Below, piece after piece: positions 1 to 8,346 of a stretch of 64,000 nt of DNA; position 1 is the stretch's first letter, and each line of letters begins with the position of its first letter. The DNA is from BJGV01 sp964194745 (lineage in GTDB: Bacteria; Pseudomonadota; Gammaproteobacteria; Burkholderiales; Nitrosomonadaceae): positions 310,001-374,000 of the forward strand of contig OZ252054.1 in the NCBI GenBank assembly GCA_965248035.1. The letters are read 5' to 3'. The notes below the pieces were generated by a model that saw only the letters and a program-made list of their open reading frames with translations, was not told the origin of the DNA and searched no databases. Both the position numbers and the translations under genes were made by a program.

Positions 1-1013
1 CCGGCTTTTTCCACAGCTTGTTTCCACATGTACATACCAATGTAAGTAGCTTCCATCGGGTCATTGGTCACAACACTGGCAGGATTCGGCAATTTGGCTT
101 TCTTGGCCCAAGCCTTGTACATCTTGACGAATTTTCTGTTCGCTGGATTCTTCAGCGTCTGGAAGTAGTTCCATGAAGCAAGGTGACCCACCAGCGGTTT
201 GGTATCAACACCACGTAGCTCTTCTTCACCCACCGAGAAAGCAACTACCGGTACGTCAGTGGCTTTCAGGCCAGCATTACCCAGCTCTTTATAGAAAGGT
301 ACGTTGGAATCGCCGTTGATGGTAGAGATCACCGCAGTCCTGCCGCCTCTTGCAAATTTCTTTATGTTGGCAACAATAGTTTGGTAATCACTATGACCGA
401 ACGGAGTGTATGCTTCATCGATATCTTTGTTCGCAACACCCTTCGATTTCAGGAACGCACGTAGGATTTTATTGGTGGTACGCGGGTAAACATAATCAGT
501 ACCAAGCAAGACCCAGCGCTTGGCACCACCACCTTCCTCACTCATTAGATATTCCACTGCCGGGATCGCTTGCTGGTTAGGCGCAGCACCGGTATAGAAC
601 ACGTTATATTCTAGTTCCTCACCCTCGTATTGCACTGGGTAAAACAGCAAACCATTCAGCTCTTTAAATACAGGCAGCACTGATTTGCGTGAAACCGAGG
701 TCCAGCAACCAAATATTACATCGACTTTGTTAACTGCCAAAAGCTGACGCGCTTTTTCTGCAAATAACGGCCAATTCGAAGCCGGGTCAACTACTACAGC
801 TTCTAGTTGCTTGCCCAATACGCCGCCAGATGCATTGATGTCGGCGATGGTCATGAGCGCTGTTTCTTTTAATGCTGTTTCAGATATGGCCATCGTGCCT
901 GATAGCGAATGTAGTATGCCTACCTTGATAGTATCAGCAGCGTAAGCATTGACACCCATCACGCTAAGTGAAGCTGCAATGGCAAGTGATTTAATAAAAT
1001 GGCGTCGTATCAT
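1..1013 (-). CDS. urtA: Urea ABC transporter substrate-binding protein UrtA (3' end outside window)
   Basis: Translation from the ATG at 1013 begins MIRRHFIKSLAIAAS, a twin-arginine-like or Sec signal ending near a VNAYA cleavage site, then DTIKVGILHSLSGTMA, the usual start of the mature domain of urea/short-amide binding proteins. Further segments (DPASNWPLFAEKARQLL, FGCWTSVSRKSVLPV, FYTGAAPNQQ) fit the periplasmic Peripla_BP type I (leucine-binding-like) fold of UrtA, which captures urea for the UrtBCDE permease. A strong ribosome binding site (GGGAGGAG) lies 7-8 bases before the ATG. The gene is open at the window edge, so about 338 residues are visible and the C-terminus and downstream urtBCDE cannot be seen. 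Similar amide-binding proteins (FmdD/AmiC) are the alternative. Confidence 0.88.
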   Translation of the reverse strand, partial: MIRRHFIKSLAIAASLSVMGVNAYAADTIKVGILHSLSGTMAISETALKETALMTIADINASGGVLGKQLEAVVVDPASNWPLFAEKARQLLAVNKVDVIFGCWTSVSRKSVLPVFKELNGLLFYPVQYEGEELEYNVFYTGAAPNQQAIPAVEYLMSEEGGGAKRWVLLGTDYVYPRTTNKILRAFLKSKGVANKDIDEAYTPFGHSDYQTIVANIKKFARGGRTAVISTINGDSNVPFYKELGNAGLKATDVPVVAFSVGEEELRGVDTKPLVGHLASWNYFQTLKNPANRKFVKMYKAWAKKAKLPNPASVVTNDPMEATYIGMYMWKQAVEKA

Positions 1014-1226
1014 AATGTATTACTCCTCCCTGAGAGTTAAGCAGACAAATTGTTTACATGAATCTAAAACGTAAACTTCACAACTATAACCTTGTAACGA
1101 GACGCTAAGCACATATCGATTGACACTGTTCAGCGCTGTCATTGATCATACTTTACATTTAGAACATACAGAAGTCCAGACGTTCTGTTTAGCAACATAC
1201 ATGAAACAAGTTATTCTGTCCAGATG

Positions 1227-1234
1227 TTATCGAA
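1227..1234. repeat. 8-bp target-site duplication, left side of IS copy 1
   Basis: TTATCGAA directly precedes the GGGAACTATA end of the element and is repeated after its other end at 3273-3280. An 8-bp duplication is typical of the IS1595 family. The insertion lies 214 bp upstream of the urtA start, in what is probably its promoter region. Confidence 0.93.
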
Positions 1235-1247
1235 GGGAACTATATAC

Positions 1248-1275
1248 TTTACACCGGAAAATATTGTGGTATAAT
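1248..1275 (+). promoter_or_regulatory. Putative sigma-70 promoter of the IS1595 transposase operon
   Basis: TTTACA at 1248-1253 and a consensus TATAAT at 1270-1275 are separated by 16 bases, just inside the IS left end. They are followed by a GAGGAGG ribosome binding site before the ATG at 1301. The same arrangement is present, inverted, in copy 2. Confidence 0.7.
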
Positions 1276-1300
1276 TCTCTTATCATGAGAGGAGGATGCC

Positions 1301-2233
1301 ATGCCTTATAAGATCAATACTGCAATCAGTGTCTACCAGTTGATGGAAATGTTTCCTGACGAGGAAACCGCACGACAGTACCTTGAGGATCGTCGCTGGA
1401 AATATGGTGTGTCTTGCCCGACATGTCAAAGCCTATCGGTCTATACAAGATCGGGAAAACGAAAAGGGATGTATGACTGTCGAGGATGCGGCAAGCATTT
1501 TAGTGTTCGGACCGGTTCCATTTTTGAAAAATCACACATTCGACTTCACAAATGGCTCTATGCCATTTACACCGTCATGACTTCTCGAAAGAGCATTAGC
1601 GCTATGCAATTAAGCAAAGAAATTGGGGTCACGTATAAGTCCGCCTGGTTTGTGTTGCATCGGATTCGAGAGGCTTGCCGTGGCGATCTTACCCGTCTCT
1701 CAGGAATCGTAGAAATCGACGAAACGTATGTGGGCGGGAAAGAACGGAACAAGCACTGGAAGAAAGGGGATAAACCGAAAGCCGGGACAGTTGGCAAACA
1801 ACCCGTCCTCGGCATGAGGGAGCGTGGTGGCAAGACCGTGGCCCTGCCAGTGCCTGCGACGGATCGGCTTACGCTGTGGACGGAGATTCAAGAGGCGATA
1901 GAAATAGGCAGCACGCTCTATACGGATGACCATGCCGCCTATCGAGGCATTGAGCGTAAAGGCTATCAGCACCAAGCCGTAAACCATTCGGCGAATGAAT
2001 ATGTGAAGGGCATGGCGCACACAAATGGCATTGAGAGCGTTTGGGCGGTCTTAAAACGTGGACTGAACGGCACATTCCATCAAGTATCCGTCAAGCATTT
2101 ATCGCGTTATATTCATGAATTTTCGTTCAGGCTCAATGAAGGACGTTGTGGCCGGGAGACCATGCACCGCATTGAAAGCGTCTGTGATGCGGCCATTGGC
2201 AAACGCTTAACGTATCAGGGGCTTGTCCAATGA
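1301..2233 (+). CDS. IS1595-family (ISXO2-like) transposase, intact
   Basis: 310 residues. The N-terminal zinc ribbon has CPTC (about residue 39) and CRGCG (about residue 60), followed by TGSIFEKSHIRLHKWLYAIY, typical of the ISXO2-like group. The DDE-type catalytic domain shows IVEIDETYVGGK (first Asp), LYTDDHAAYRGI (second Asp) and HTNGIESVWAVLKRG (third acidic position), with the final HEFSFRLNEGR typical of the family. The start has GAGGAGG 5 bases upstream. The stop overlaps the next ATG (ATGA at 2230), implying translational coupling to the methyltransferase. This copy could move both elements in trans, because the copy at 43135-44029 is broken. Confidence 0.93.
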   Translation: MPYKINTAISVYQLMEMFPDEETARQYLEDRRWKYGVSCPTCQSLSVYTRSGKRKGMYDCRGCGKHFSVRTGSIFEKSHIRLHKWLYAIYTVMTSRKSISAMQLSKEIGVTYKSAWFVLHRIREACRGDLTRLSGIVEIDETYVGGKERNKHWKKGDKPKAGTVGKQPVLGMRERGGKTVALPVPATDRLTLWTEIQEAIEIGSTLYTDDHAAYRGIERKGYQHQAVNHSANEYVKGMAHTNGIESVWAVLKRGLNGTFHQVSVKHLSRYIHEFSFRLNEGRCGRETMHRIESVCDAAIGKRLTYQGLVQ

Positions 2234-3096
2234 GCGCCGTAGGGACCGGCCTCTTGGATTCGGCTGTGGATGTGCTTTTTGCTCACTCCCCACTCGTTCA
2301 CCGCTTGATCCAGGGAGACGCCACACTCCGTGCTTCGATCACGAGAGAAAGCGTGGATTTAATTGTGACCTCTCCCCCCTATAACGTTGGCAAAGCATAT
2401 TCTGGTGCCCAACAAGATGATTCATTGCCCTACGACGCCTATTTGAACTTTTCTAAACAGTGGCTGACGAATTGTTTTCATTGGACGAAATCGACCGGTC
2501 GCTTATGCGTCAATGTCTCGCTGGATAAAAACAAGAATGGCAAGCAACCGCTTTCAGCAGACATCACGCGATTAGCAATGGAGGCCGGGTGGTGCTATCA
2601 TGCGACTATTCTGTGGAATGAAGGCAATATCTCCCGTCGCACGGCATGGGGGAGTTGGAAGTCAGCCAGCGCCCCTCATGTCATTGCCCCTGTGGAAACC
2701 ATTATTGTGCTCTATAAAGATACGTGGAAACGTGAGCGCCCTGGAAACAACGATATTAGCGCCGAGGAATTTAAGGAATGGTCGTTGGGGTCATGGTCAT
2801 TCAATGGAGAGAGCAGGAAACGGATTGGTCATGAGGCCCCATTTCCAAGAGAACTGCCGAAACGCTGCATCAAGATATTCTCGTTTATCGGGGACACGGT
2901 GTTTGATCCGTTTGTCGGATCGGGCACTACTATGATAGAAGCGATCCGACATGGTCGGCAAGCCATTGGTCTTGAGAAAGAGCCCAAATATTGTGAGCTG
3001 ACCAGAGATCGGATTTTCAAGGAATGCAATCTCTCATTGAGGAAATCCTTACCGATAAGGCAGGGAAAATCTACTGCACCGTGTTGGAGCAGTTAA
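2230..3096 (+). CDS. DNA amino-methyltransferase carried by the IS (beta-type, SPPY motif)
   Basis: 288 residues. The catalytic motif IV is TSPPYNVGKAY (about residues 47-57) and the SAM-binding motif I is FDPFVGSGTTMIEA near the C-terminus. This order, motif IV before motif I, is that of beta-class N4-cytosine/N6-adenine methyltransferases; TSPPY favours N4-cytosine but does not prove it. The start overlaps the transposase stop by 4 bases. The next gene begins inside its 3' end (3024). It is the modification half of a likely restriction-modification pair and is intact in both copies. The recognition sequence is not predictable here. Confidence 0.87.
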   Translation: MSAVGTGLLDSAVDVLFAHSPLVHRLIQGDATLRASITRESVDLIVTSPPYNVGKAYSGAQQDDSLPYDAYLNFSKQWLTNCFHWTKSTGRLCVNVSLDKNKNGKQPLSADITRLAMEAGWCYHATILWNEGNISRRTAWGSWKSASAPHVIAPVETIIVLYKDTWKRERPGNNDISAEEFKEWSLGSWSFNGESRKRIGHEAPFPRELPKRCIKIFSFIGDTVFDPFVGSGTTMIEAIRHGRQAIGLEKEPKYCELTRDRIFKECNLSLRKSLPIRQGKSTAPCWSS

Positions 3097-3267
3097 TCTA
3101 TCAACGGCCCTCTCAAGATTGAGTCCGGGGAGGTGACTGGTCTCACAGCCTGCCTCCTCGCCAATACCGATGCCTATGACAACCTGCTTTCCACGCTGAA
3201 ACAGCGAACATTTGAGTTAGCCAAACAGATTACCCCGTTACATGGCAGTCCGGTAACAACTACATAA
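3024..3267 (+). pseudogene. Truncated restriction-endonuclease-like gene of IS copy 1
   Basis: An ORF starting with ATG at 3024, overlapping the methyltransferase, reads MQSLIEEILTDKAGKIY and stops after 32 codons at 3122. After CGGCCCTCTCAA the sequence jumps to a segment that lies 331 bp further on in copy 2 (41910-42240 are missing here). The remaining 3' end up to the TAA at 3265-3267 matches the C-terminus of the copy 2 protein. The junction shows a 2-base microhomology. The product is dead in this copy. Confidence 0.8.
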
Positions 3268-3272
3268 ATCCC

Positions 3273-3280
3273 TTATCGAA
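3273..3280. repeat. 8-bp target-site duplication, right side of IS copy 1
   Basis: TTATCGAA, identical to 1227-1234. Deleting the element plus one duplicate restores the pre-insertion site. Confidence 0.93.
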
Positions 3281-3639
3281 CCCTAATGCCAATTTGGTGT
3301 CCAACGCTAAAACATATCCCCCCAACTAAGCATTAAGCGAATAAGTTTGATTATGGGCTAAAACAAATGTTTTTAATATTCCAGCTCACCTTACCCACTA
3401 CGCATATACAAATACGTATGCACAACCAACATAGAAATTTTAATTAATGTATGCTAGAAATTGATGATAAAGCTTACGTGATTGGGGATTTACATACAAA
3501 AATTCTGGAGACAAGCAGTGGTCTTATGTGAAGTGAATGAGCCAACGATAACTTATGTCTAAAGTAGTAGAGTGTCACACGATTGCTAGCGTGTCTGTTA
3601 ATTTTGGCTTTTATAAGATGCTAACCATGTGGAGGTTTT
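3281..3639. other. Intergenic stretch with no recognisable gene
   Basis: About 360 bases, A/T-rich, with stops in all frames. I see no tRNA, repeat or convincing ORF. A GGAGG at 3631-3635 precedes the DUF4440-like gene. Confidence 0.5.
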
Positions 3640-4020
3640 CTGCAGCGTGATCTTAATTTCTTTGTTGCATTAGAGCAGCAAGTTTGGGAAGCGTTGAAAA
3701 ATGGTGATATCAGCGCAGACTCAGATCTACTCTCGGACGATTTCCTAGGTGTCGATGAGTCTGGTTTAAGTACCAAAGAAGACCACCTAACACAGCTTCG
3801 GAATGGGCCTATTGTTTCAGACTATAAGATTAGGCACGCACGGCTACTGCGACTTGGCCCGAAAATTATAGGTCTTACTTATTCAGTAACCGCGACGTTC
3901 GTAGGAAATGAAGCACAAGGTACGCAACACTTATATTACATTACTTCAATCTGGGTATATCGTTACAATAAATGGACAAATATTTTCAGTCAGGACACTA
4001 GGGGAAATGTACAGAAATGA
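3640..4020 (+). CDS. DUF4440/SnoaL-like (NTF2-fold) small protein
   Basis: The frame is open from a CTG at 3640, four bases after GGAGG, giving ALEQQVWEALKNGD, then LLSDDFLGVDESGLSTKEDHL and a C-terminal YYITSIWVYRYNKWTNIFSQDT. This is the pattern of DUF4440/SnoaL-like proteins: a helix, a cone-shaped beta sheet and a terminal aromatic strand. Using only conventional starts, it would begin at TTG 3694 and lose the first helix. The CTG in the best ribosome-binding position may be a decayed ATG. The function is unknown; family members include ketosteroid-isomerase-like enzymes and immunity-type binding proteins. Confidence 0.65.
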   Translation: MQRDLNFFVALEQQVWEALKNGDISADSDLLSDDFLGVDESGLSTKEDHLTQLRNGPIVSDYKIRHARLLRLGPKIIGLTYSVTATFVGNEAQGTQHLYYITSIWVYRYNKWTNIFSQDTRGNVQK

Positions 4021-4072
4021 TCTATACGTTACAAAAATCGTACGCCGCTTATTTTTATAAAGCACAATATCT

Positions 4073-4557
4073 ATGAAAAATACAAATTGGATTATCAGTA
4101 TATCCTTTGTTTTTGCACTTGTTGGATGTAGCCATGTGCTGGAAAGAGATGCGTATGTGTCGAAAACTAAGACAGATATAAATATCGAATCAATTAAGGA
4201 AAAACTGTATACTCAGTACGCTCAATGGAAAGGTACTAAGTATAAGCTTGGTGGCTTAAGCAAAAATGGTATCGATTGTTCCGGATTTGTTTTTGTTACA
4301 TTTAAATCTAAATTAGGTATAGTTTTACCACGGTCAACAAATTTACAAGTAGTGACTGGGAAGGATATTGATAACAACCAATTACAAGCAGGTGATTTAG
4401 TTTTTTTAAGACTGGCCCGTTTTCTAGGCATGTTGGTATCTATTTGGAGCATGGCAAGTTCTTGCATGCATCAATAAGCCTGGGCGTCACGATTTCCAAG
4501 TTGAATAATAGCTATTGGAAATTCAAGTACTGGAAAGCAAAAAGAATTAGAGCATAA
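4073..4557 (+). pseudogene. NlpC/P60-family lipoprotein peptidase, frameshifted in a poly-T run
   Basis: A lipoprotein signal (ISISFVFALVGC, lipobox Cys about residue 19) leads into an NlpC/P60 cysteine peptidase domain: KYKLGGLSKNGIDCSGFVFV contains the catalytic Cys, followed by VLPRSTNLQ and LQAGDLVF. Such proteins (MepS/NlpC type) cleave peptidoglycan cross-links. After GDLVFL the frame breaks in a run of seven T at about 4399-4405. One extra T would restore FKTGPFSRHVGIYLEHGKFLHAS with the second catalytic His, ending at the TAA 4555-4557. The visible product without the shift is 134 residues and lacks the His. It could be a decayed gene, phase-variable, or a base-calling error. Confidence 0.75.
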
Positions 4558-4579
4558 CAAATAAATATTCTTTGTATGA

Positions 4580-4595
4580 GGTGCCCGAAGCCGGA
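4580..4595. repeat. Degenerate tRNA-Leu 3'-end fragment (possible old att site)
   Basis: GGTGCCCGAAGCCGGA matches, with one mismatch, the complement of the 3' end of tRNA-Leu present at 8062 and 28245. It stands alone in otherwise featureless sequence (4558-4858) and may mark the far end of an older insertion that carried the broken integrase at 6627-7990. Confidence 0.45.
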
Positions 4596-4858
4596 GTAAG
4601 GCATCCTAACCTCCACTCTAAAGCCGCTCCAGCTCTAGTTCTGTTGATGGTGAATTAATAAAAGTACCATAGGATAAAGCCGGAAGTATCGTCAAAATGA
4701 AATATAGAGCGGACTTAAATCGACAACTAGTACTGTCCTGCAATAACCACACTACGCCACCCTGTTAATCATTCATTCCAAACCCTCCTCAAACAACTAA
4801 AGCAAAGAGAATTCCAACAAGAGTAACATCTAACTCAACTGAGTAAATTTGATAGCAC

Positions 4859-5344
4859 CTACTTTTTACACTTTATAGTCTCTGGGTACTCTTCACAGTA
4901 GTATAAGTTGGATATATGCCCTTGCATTTGTTGCGACATATTGATGTATCGTTCCTTGACTGTTTTCCAACTTATGTTTTTAAAGTCAGGAACTTCTCCA
5001 TATATGAACTGCGCGTATGTTTCATTATTTACATGTGCAATTCCGTACCCTTTAGTACCTATCTTGTTCAATGCGAATAGCACTATGTCACCTTGCATCC
5101 CATTGTCACATTTAAAACCACCTACTGCAGGCTTTGATTTGCCCTCGATATAATCAAATATCCCCTCACAGTTAAAACTTTTATTTGAAGCTATATTAAA
5201 CTCTCCATTTCCCGCCAAATAGCCTTTAGCGGCTCCAGTTATTACCGCATTTTCATATTGTGCTATCCCCTTAATAGGTATAGTTATTGAAAATGCAGAT
5301 AAAAGAATAATTGCTATTACGATTGAGAAAAATCTAAGCATCAA
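4859..5344 (-). CDS. Hypothetical secreted protein
   Basis: 161 residues with an N-terminal hydrophobic signal (MMLRFFSIVIAIILLSAFSI). The body contains GAAKGYLAGNGEFNIAS, four cysteines (FNCEG, FKCDN, YYCEE, TIKCKK) that could form two disulfides, and a lysine-rich end. I do not recognise the family. It is transcribed opposite to its neighbours and stands alone between the NlpC-like pseudogene and small membrane ORFs. Confidence 0.6.
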   Translation of the reverse strand: MMLRFFSIVIAIILLSAFSITIPIKGIAQYENAVITGAAKGYLAGNGEFNIASNKSFNCEGIFDYIEGKSKPAVGGFKCDNGMQGDIVLFALNKIGTKGYGIAHVNNETYAQFIYGEVPDFKNISWKTVKERYINMSQQMQGHISNLYYCEEYPETIKCKK

Positions 5345-5496
5345 ATTTTCCTATTAAGCATGACTGCATAATCGAAGAAATAACCCTGCCCAGCAAAGAA
5401 CACAATTAAGTGTAATTTATCAAGATTGGGGATATCTGTACGCTTTATAATAATAGCCCACCCAGAGACATTCTGGTAAGTTATACAGTATCTTTC

Positions 5497-5637
5497 ATGG
5501 ATTCATTAAGAGCCTCAACAAATGCCCCATATTGGACCGAAACATATGAAGAGGGGCCTATGGGGAAATTTCTAGCAGGCGCTATATATGTTACCCTTCG
5601 AGAAATTTGTGGTGAAATTATTTATGCTTTAGGCTAA
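5497..5637 (+). CDS. Small hypothetical ORF, possibly the 3' part of a longer gene
   Basis: 46 codons from ATG 5497 (MDSLRASTNAPYW to EIIYALG). The same frame stays open upstream to about 5420 and reads protein-like (KIGDICTLYNNSPPRDILVSY), but has no conventional start, so this may be a truncated gene. It ends 5 bases before the next ATG. No family recognised. Confidence 0.35.
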   Translation: MDSLRASTNAPYWTETYEEGPMGKFLAGAIYVTLREICGEIIYALG

Positions 5638-5642
5638 AGACC

Positions 5643-6235
5643 ATGAACTGGCTGCCTATCCCTCCTACTAACAAACTTTACAAGTTCTATGCTATAGCCG
5701 GAATATTGCTCGTTATTGTTCCAATGATAGGGTTGATTTCCTTCGCACTTTTCATATATGGATTAACTAGCGATGCGTTATTAGGTAATGACAATATTGA
5801 AATCGAGAGGAAATTCATAGAAATAAATGTACACGACACAACAAACAATGTGGATACACTCGATCACTTTGTGGGACAACATTTATTGGCAACTGAGAAA
5901 GAAGCGCGTTCAGAACTTATGTCTATACGTAGGACAGAAGAACATGCGAGGGAGAAGAAGGAGAATTTAAAGAAGAGGAAGAAAGATTAAGTGAGATACA
6001 GGATAAGTTAAAAGCTATAAATAAAATGAGAAGTAAGAATATGGCCGATTTAAAGGAGAGTGGAATAAACTTGGCAAAAAATAAAAATTTAATCAAAAAA
6101 GCCGAACGGTATTTAAACGACTCTATATGGTTATCTATTTTCTCTTTATCTCTTATGTGGCTAGGTGGTCTAATGACCAAGGTTGGCTTTAAAAGATGGA
6201 GTGAAGCGTCAGAGTCAGGGAATAAAAAATCGTAA
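5643..6235 (+). pseudogene. Membrane/coiled-coil protein split by a -1 frameshift
   Basis: The first part (5643-5990) has an N-terminal transmembrane segment (YAIAGILLVIVPMIGLISFALFIYGL) followed by a charged, helical stretch. Between about 5945 and 5985 the coiled-coil coding continues in another frame (EEERLSEIQDKLKAINKM) into the second part (from 6026: LAKNKNLIKKAERYLNDS, then a hydrophobic SIFSLSLMWLGGLM segment). The whole span is 593 bases, so one added base gives a single protein of about 197 residues with a membrane segment at each end and a coiled coil between. Family unknown. Confidence 0.55.
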
Positions 6236-6261
6236 TGTATCTGAACGGTAACAGTGGGTGC

Positions 6262-6405
6262 ATGAAGATGAACTCATCACGACCATTCTATTGCTATTTT
6301 GTGGTGAAGTTATTTGATGGGAGACCCCCTCCAGAGTACTACTTGGATCAGAAGCAGTTGGCCTGGAAAGGTCGCCGGTTAACAACACTAGGAGATCAAT
6401 CCTAG
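6262..6405 (+). CDS. Tiny ORF of uncertain reality
   Basis: 47 codons, MKMNSSRPFYCYFVVKLFDG to LTTLGDQS. The composition (aromatics, PPPEYYLDQKQLAWKGRR) looks protein-like, but there is no clear ribosome binding site and no recognisable family. It may be a gene fragment. The stretch 6406-6626 after it contains nothing I can name. Confidence 0.22.
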   Translation: MKMNSSRPFYCYFVVKLFDGRPPPEYYLDQKQLAWKGRRLTTLGDQS

Positions 6406-6626
6406 TGGCCTCCTGTTGATCCAAGGGAGGGAGATCGAAAGAGGACTTATAGACCCCACTGCCGCATTGAGTTGATGAGACAGGCTATTATCTATTTAGT
6501 TCCCGTGAGTCAACTCACTAAGGCCTTTTCTACGGCTTTGCCATACTTGAATCCCCTGCAACTTCTCTAAGGCCTTTCTCACATCTGCCTTGGCTGTATA
6601 CCGTAAGATAGTGACATAACTGTCAA

Positions 6627-7990
6627 TCACTTTAAAACTACTTTATCAAGCCAACCTTTCAACTTCTCCAACGCATAGCCTAACCCATAAGCATCACCTA
6701 TATCCTCCCTCCCCCAACCTCCTATCGCATCTTGGATAGGCTTAGGTGCGTTAGCATGCCTTAATCTGTCCCTCATTGTGTGTCGTAGCTCATGAGTTGT
6801 CTTATCTATACTAATGACCTAATCCACTTATTGAGGGCGTCAGAAGCGTAATTAGCCCTACATTCGCTGCCATTAGTGTAGCGAGGAAAAGCATAAATTT
6901 GTCCCCTCTTAGCAGCCCCTACAATTCTATAAGCTGCCCATAAAGAAACACCAACTAGCGGAATATTCCTTGTGCTAGATTTAGTCTTAAGTGACCGCCA
7001 AGGATGAGGCTTGAAAATTACATAGGAGAGATCCACGTTTAGGCGTAGGTCACTTAGTGCCAACCCAGTTACTTCAGCAAGATGGCACCCCAGGTCAATC
7101 TGTAGGGCAAGTAACCATCTAACATCATCGTCTTTATTCTTGCATTCATGTATGAGGGTAGATAGCTGGATAGAGTCAAACGTACCCCGTACCTTTGAAT
7201 CCTCACCTAATCCTGGTATTCGTACCTTTAGGAATGGGTTGGCTATAGGGAGTTCCTGCTCAGTAATGACCACATTAAACACAGCTTTTATTACATTGAT
7301 GTGCCGTTCTACAGTTGTAGTTTTAGAGCCCCTTTCAAGTTCCTTTGAAATAAATTCATTAGCAGCAGCTCTGGCTACCTGAACAAATTCCTTGTCTCCA
7401 ATGAGCTCTGTCAACTTATCCCAAACTCTTCGAGTAAATATGGTGAACTTTTCATTGTTCTTTTTAGCATGCCCGTTCAGATAGACCTCTAGGGCATCAC
7501 TAAGGCGAAACTTAGGTTCTTCATTAATTAGCTGCAAAGCTTCTACTTCGACAGGGTTCAAGTGGTCCTCAAGACTCGCATTCCAGTTGACCTCATCGTC
7601 CCCTTGAGCGTAGGCTTCCCTTTTCCGCTGAAGTGTGTCTACGAATTGGTCAATGCCAAGGTCTTCATTAATAACTGGCTGGGACTTTAGCCTAAACTGG
7701 GGAAGTAACTTAACTGCTAACTCGCGAACATTGGGTAGCTTTAATTCTGGATTGTTACGAAGTGAAGACCAGATTGCTTCTTACCGCTTATTAAGCGCGC
7801 TGACTTGCTTGACTACTTGCTTTAAATCGTTAGTCTTGAGATTGACCTTGATATGCGTTGAACCCGCATAACGATGGAGTAAGTCCTGGGGTATTTTCCG
7901 CTGGTAATAGTAGTTATTCCCACGTTGATAGGCGTATCGAATAGACACTTTAAATAGGCTTCCAAGCGATAGTTTCATGGAAAGTACCAC
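6627..7990 (-). pseudogene. Tyrosine site-specific integrase, broken by an in-frame stop and a frameshift
   Basis: The N-terminus (from ATG 7990 or internal) reads YAYQRGNNYYYQRKIPQDLL, as in integrases with a DUF6538 N-terminus. An in-frame TAA at 7781-7783 interrupts after SALNKR; the frame then continues EAIWSSLRNNPEL into the core-binding and catalytic domain (LQIDLGCHLAEVTGLALSDL). The conserved first Arg position has His-Leu-Ala instead of the usual Gly-x-Arg. Near 6806 a frameshift occurs, and the C-terminal box HELRHTMRDRL, the GWGRED segment and the candidate Tyr nucleophile (DAYGLGY) follow in another frame to a TGA at 6627. The span is 1364 bases, one short of a multiple of three. 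The gene's 5' end is about 70 bp from the tRNA-Leu fragment at 8061. Confidence 0.8.
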
Positions 7991-8060
7991 AAAAGTACCG
8001 CCACTGGAAGCCTAAAAACCAACTAACTGTTTGAATATTTATTATAATATTCTTGTTATT

Positions 8061-8122
8061 TGGTGCCCGGAGCCGGAATCGAACCGGCATGGGCGATTAA
8101 GCCCGAGGGTTTTAAGTCCCTT
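8061..8122 (-). repeat. attL: duplicated 3' part of tRNA-Leu(UAA)
   Basis: This matches the 3' part of the intact tRNA-Leu at 28244-28306, including CCA end, T arm and variable arm, with only one missing A. Beyond 8122 the match ends abruptly, so the 5' half of the tRNA is absent here. Together the two copies bound a 20.2-kb island, the classic result of tyrosine-integrase insertion into a tRNA 3' end. Confidence 0.9.
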
Positions 8123-8209
8123 AATGATCCCTTGCTCATGCGGTTATTCATTGAATTTAATCAATTATTTCTCCTATCTTTCACATTAAATACCAGTAAT
8201 TCCCTGTCC

Positions 8210-8230
8210 AAACTGGTCAAAAACTGGTCA
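8210..8230 (+). repeat. 21-bp repeat inside attL (candidate integrase arm site)
   Basis: A tandem pair of the 10-mer AAACTGGTCA (joined by one A) occurs here and, identical and in the same orientation, at 28177-28197 just inside attR. Identical short direct repeats at both inner ends of an integrated element are what integrase or excisionase arm-binding sites look like. Confidence 0.6.
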
Positions 8231-8346
8231 TACGGTTTGCTTCACAAAACTTTAAAAACCACTCTAACCTTCTTACCAATATCTGCAAAGTAAAGTATAG
8301 TTATCAATTGATTTATCCAGGAAAGTTGATCGGACAGAGGTGTTAC

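Larger units (their letters stand above)
1235..3272 (+). mobile_element. IS1595-family element, copy 1 (2038 bp), with methyltransferase passenger and endonuclease stump
   Basis: The ends are GGGAACTATATAC and, inverted, GGGATTTATGTAG, an imperfect terminal inverted repeat, flanked by the 8-bp duplication TTATCGAA. It contains an intact transposase, a DNA methyltransferase overlapping it by ATGA, and a truncated third gene. A second copy lies inverted at 41753-44095. The length difference between the copies (305 bp) is fully accounted for by three indels: 331 bp missing here, 12 bp duplicated there and 38 bp missing there. Confidence 0.93.

Noticed and set aside
1120..1311. Small ORF running from the urtA upstream region into the IS
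   Set aside because: It crosses the IS boundary and target duplication, so it cannot be an original gene; no ribosome site or family.
8061..8122. A second tRNA-Leu gene
   Set aside because: Only the 3' part is present and one base is missing; the acceptor 5' strand, D arm and anticodon pairing are absent.
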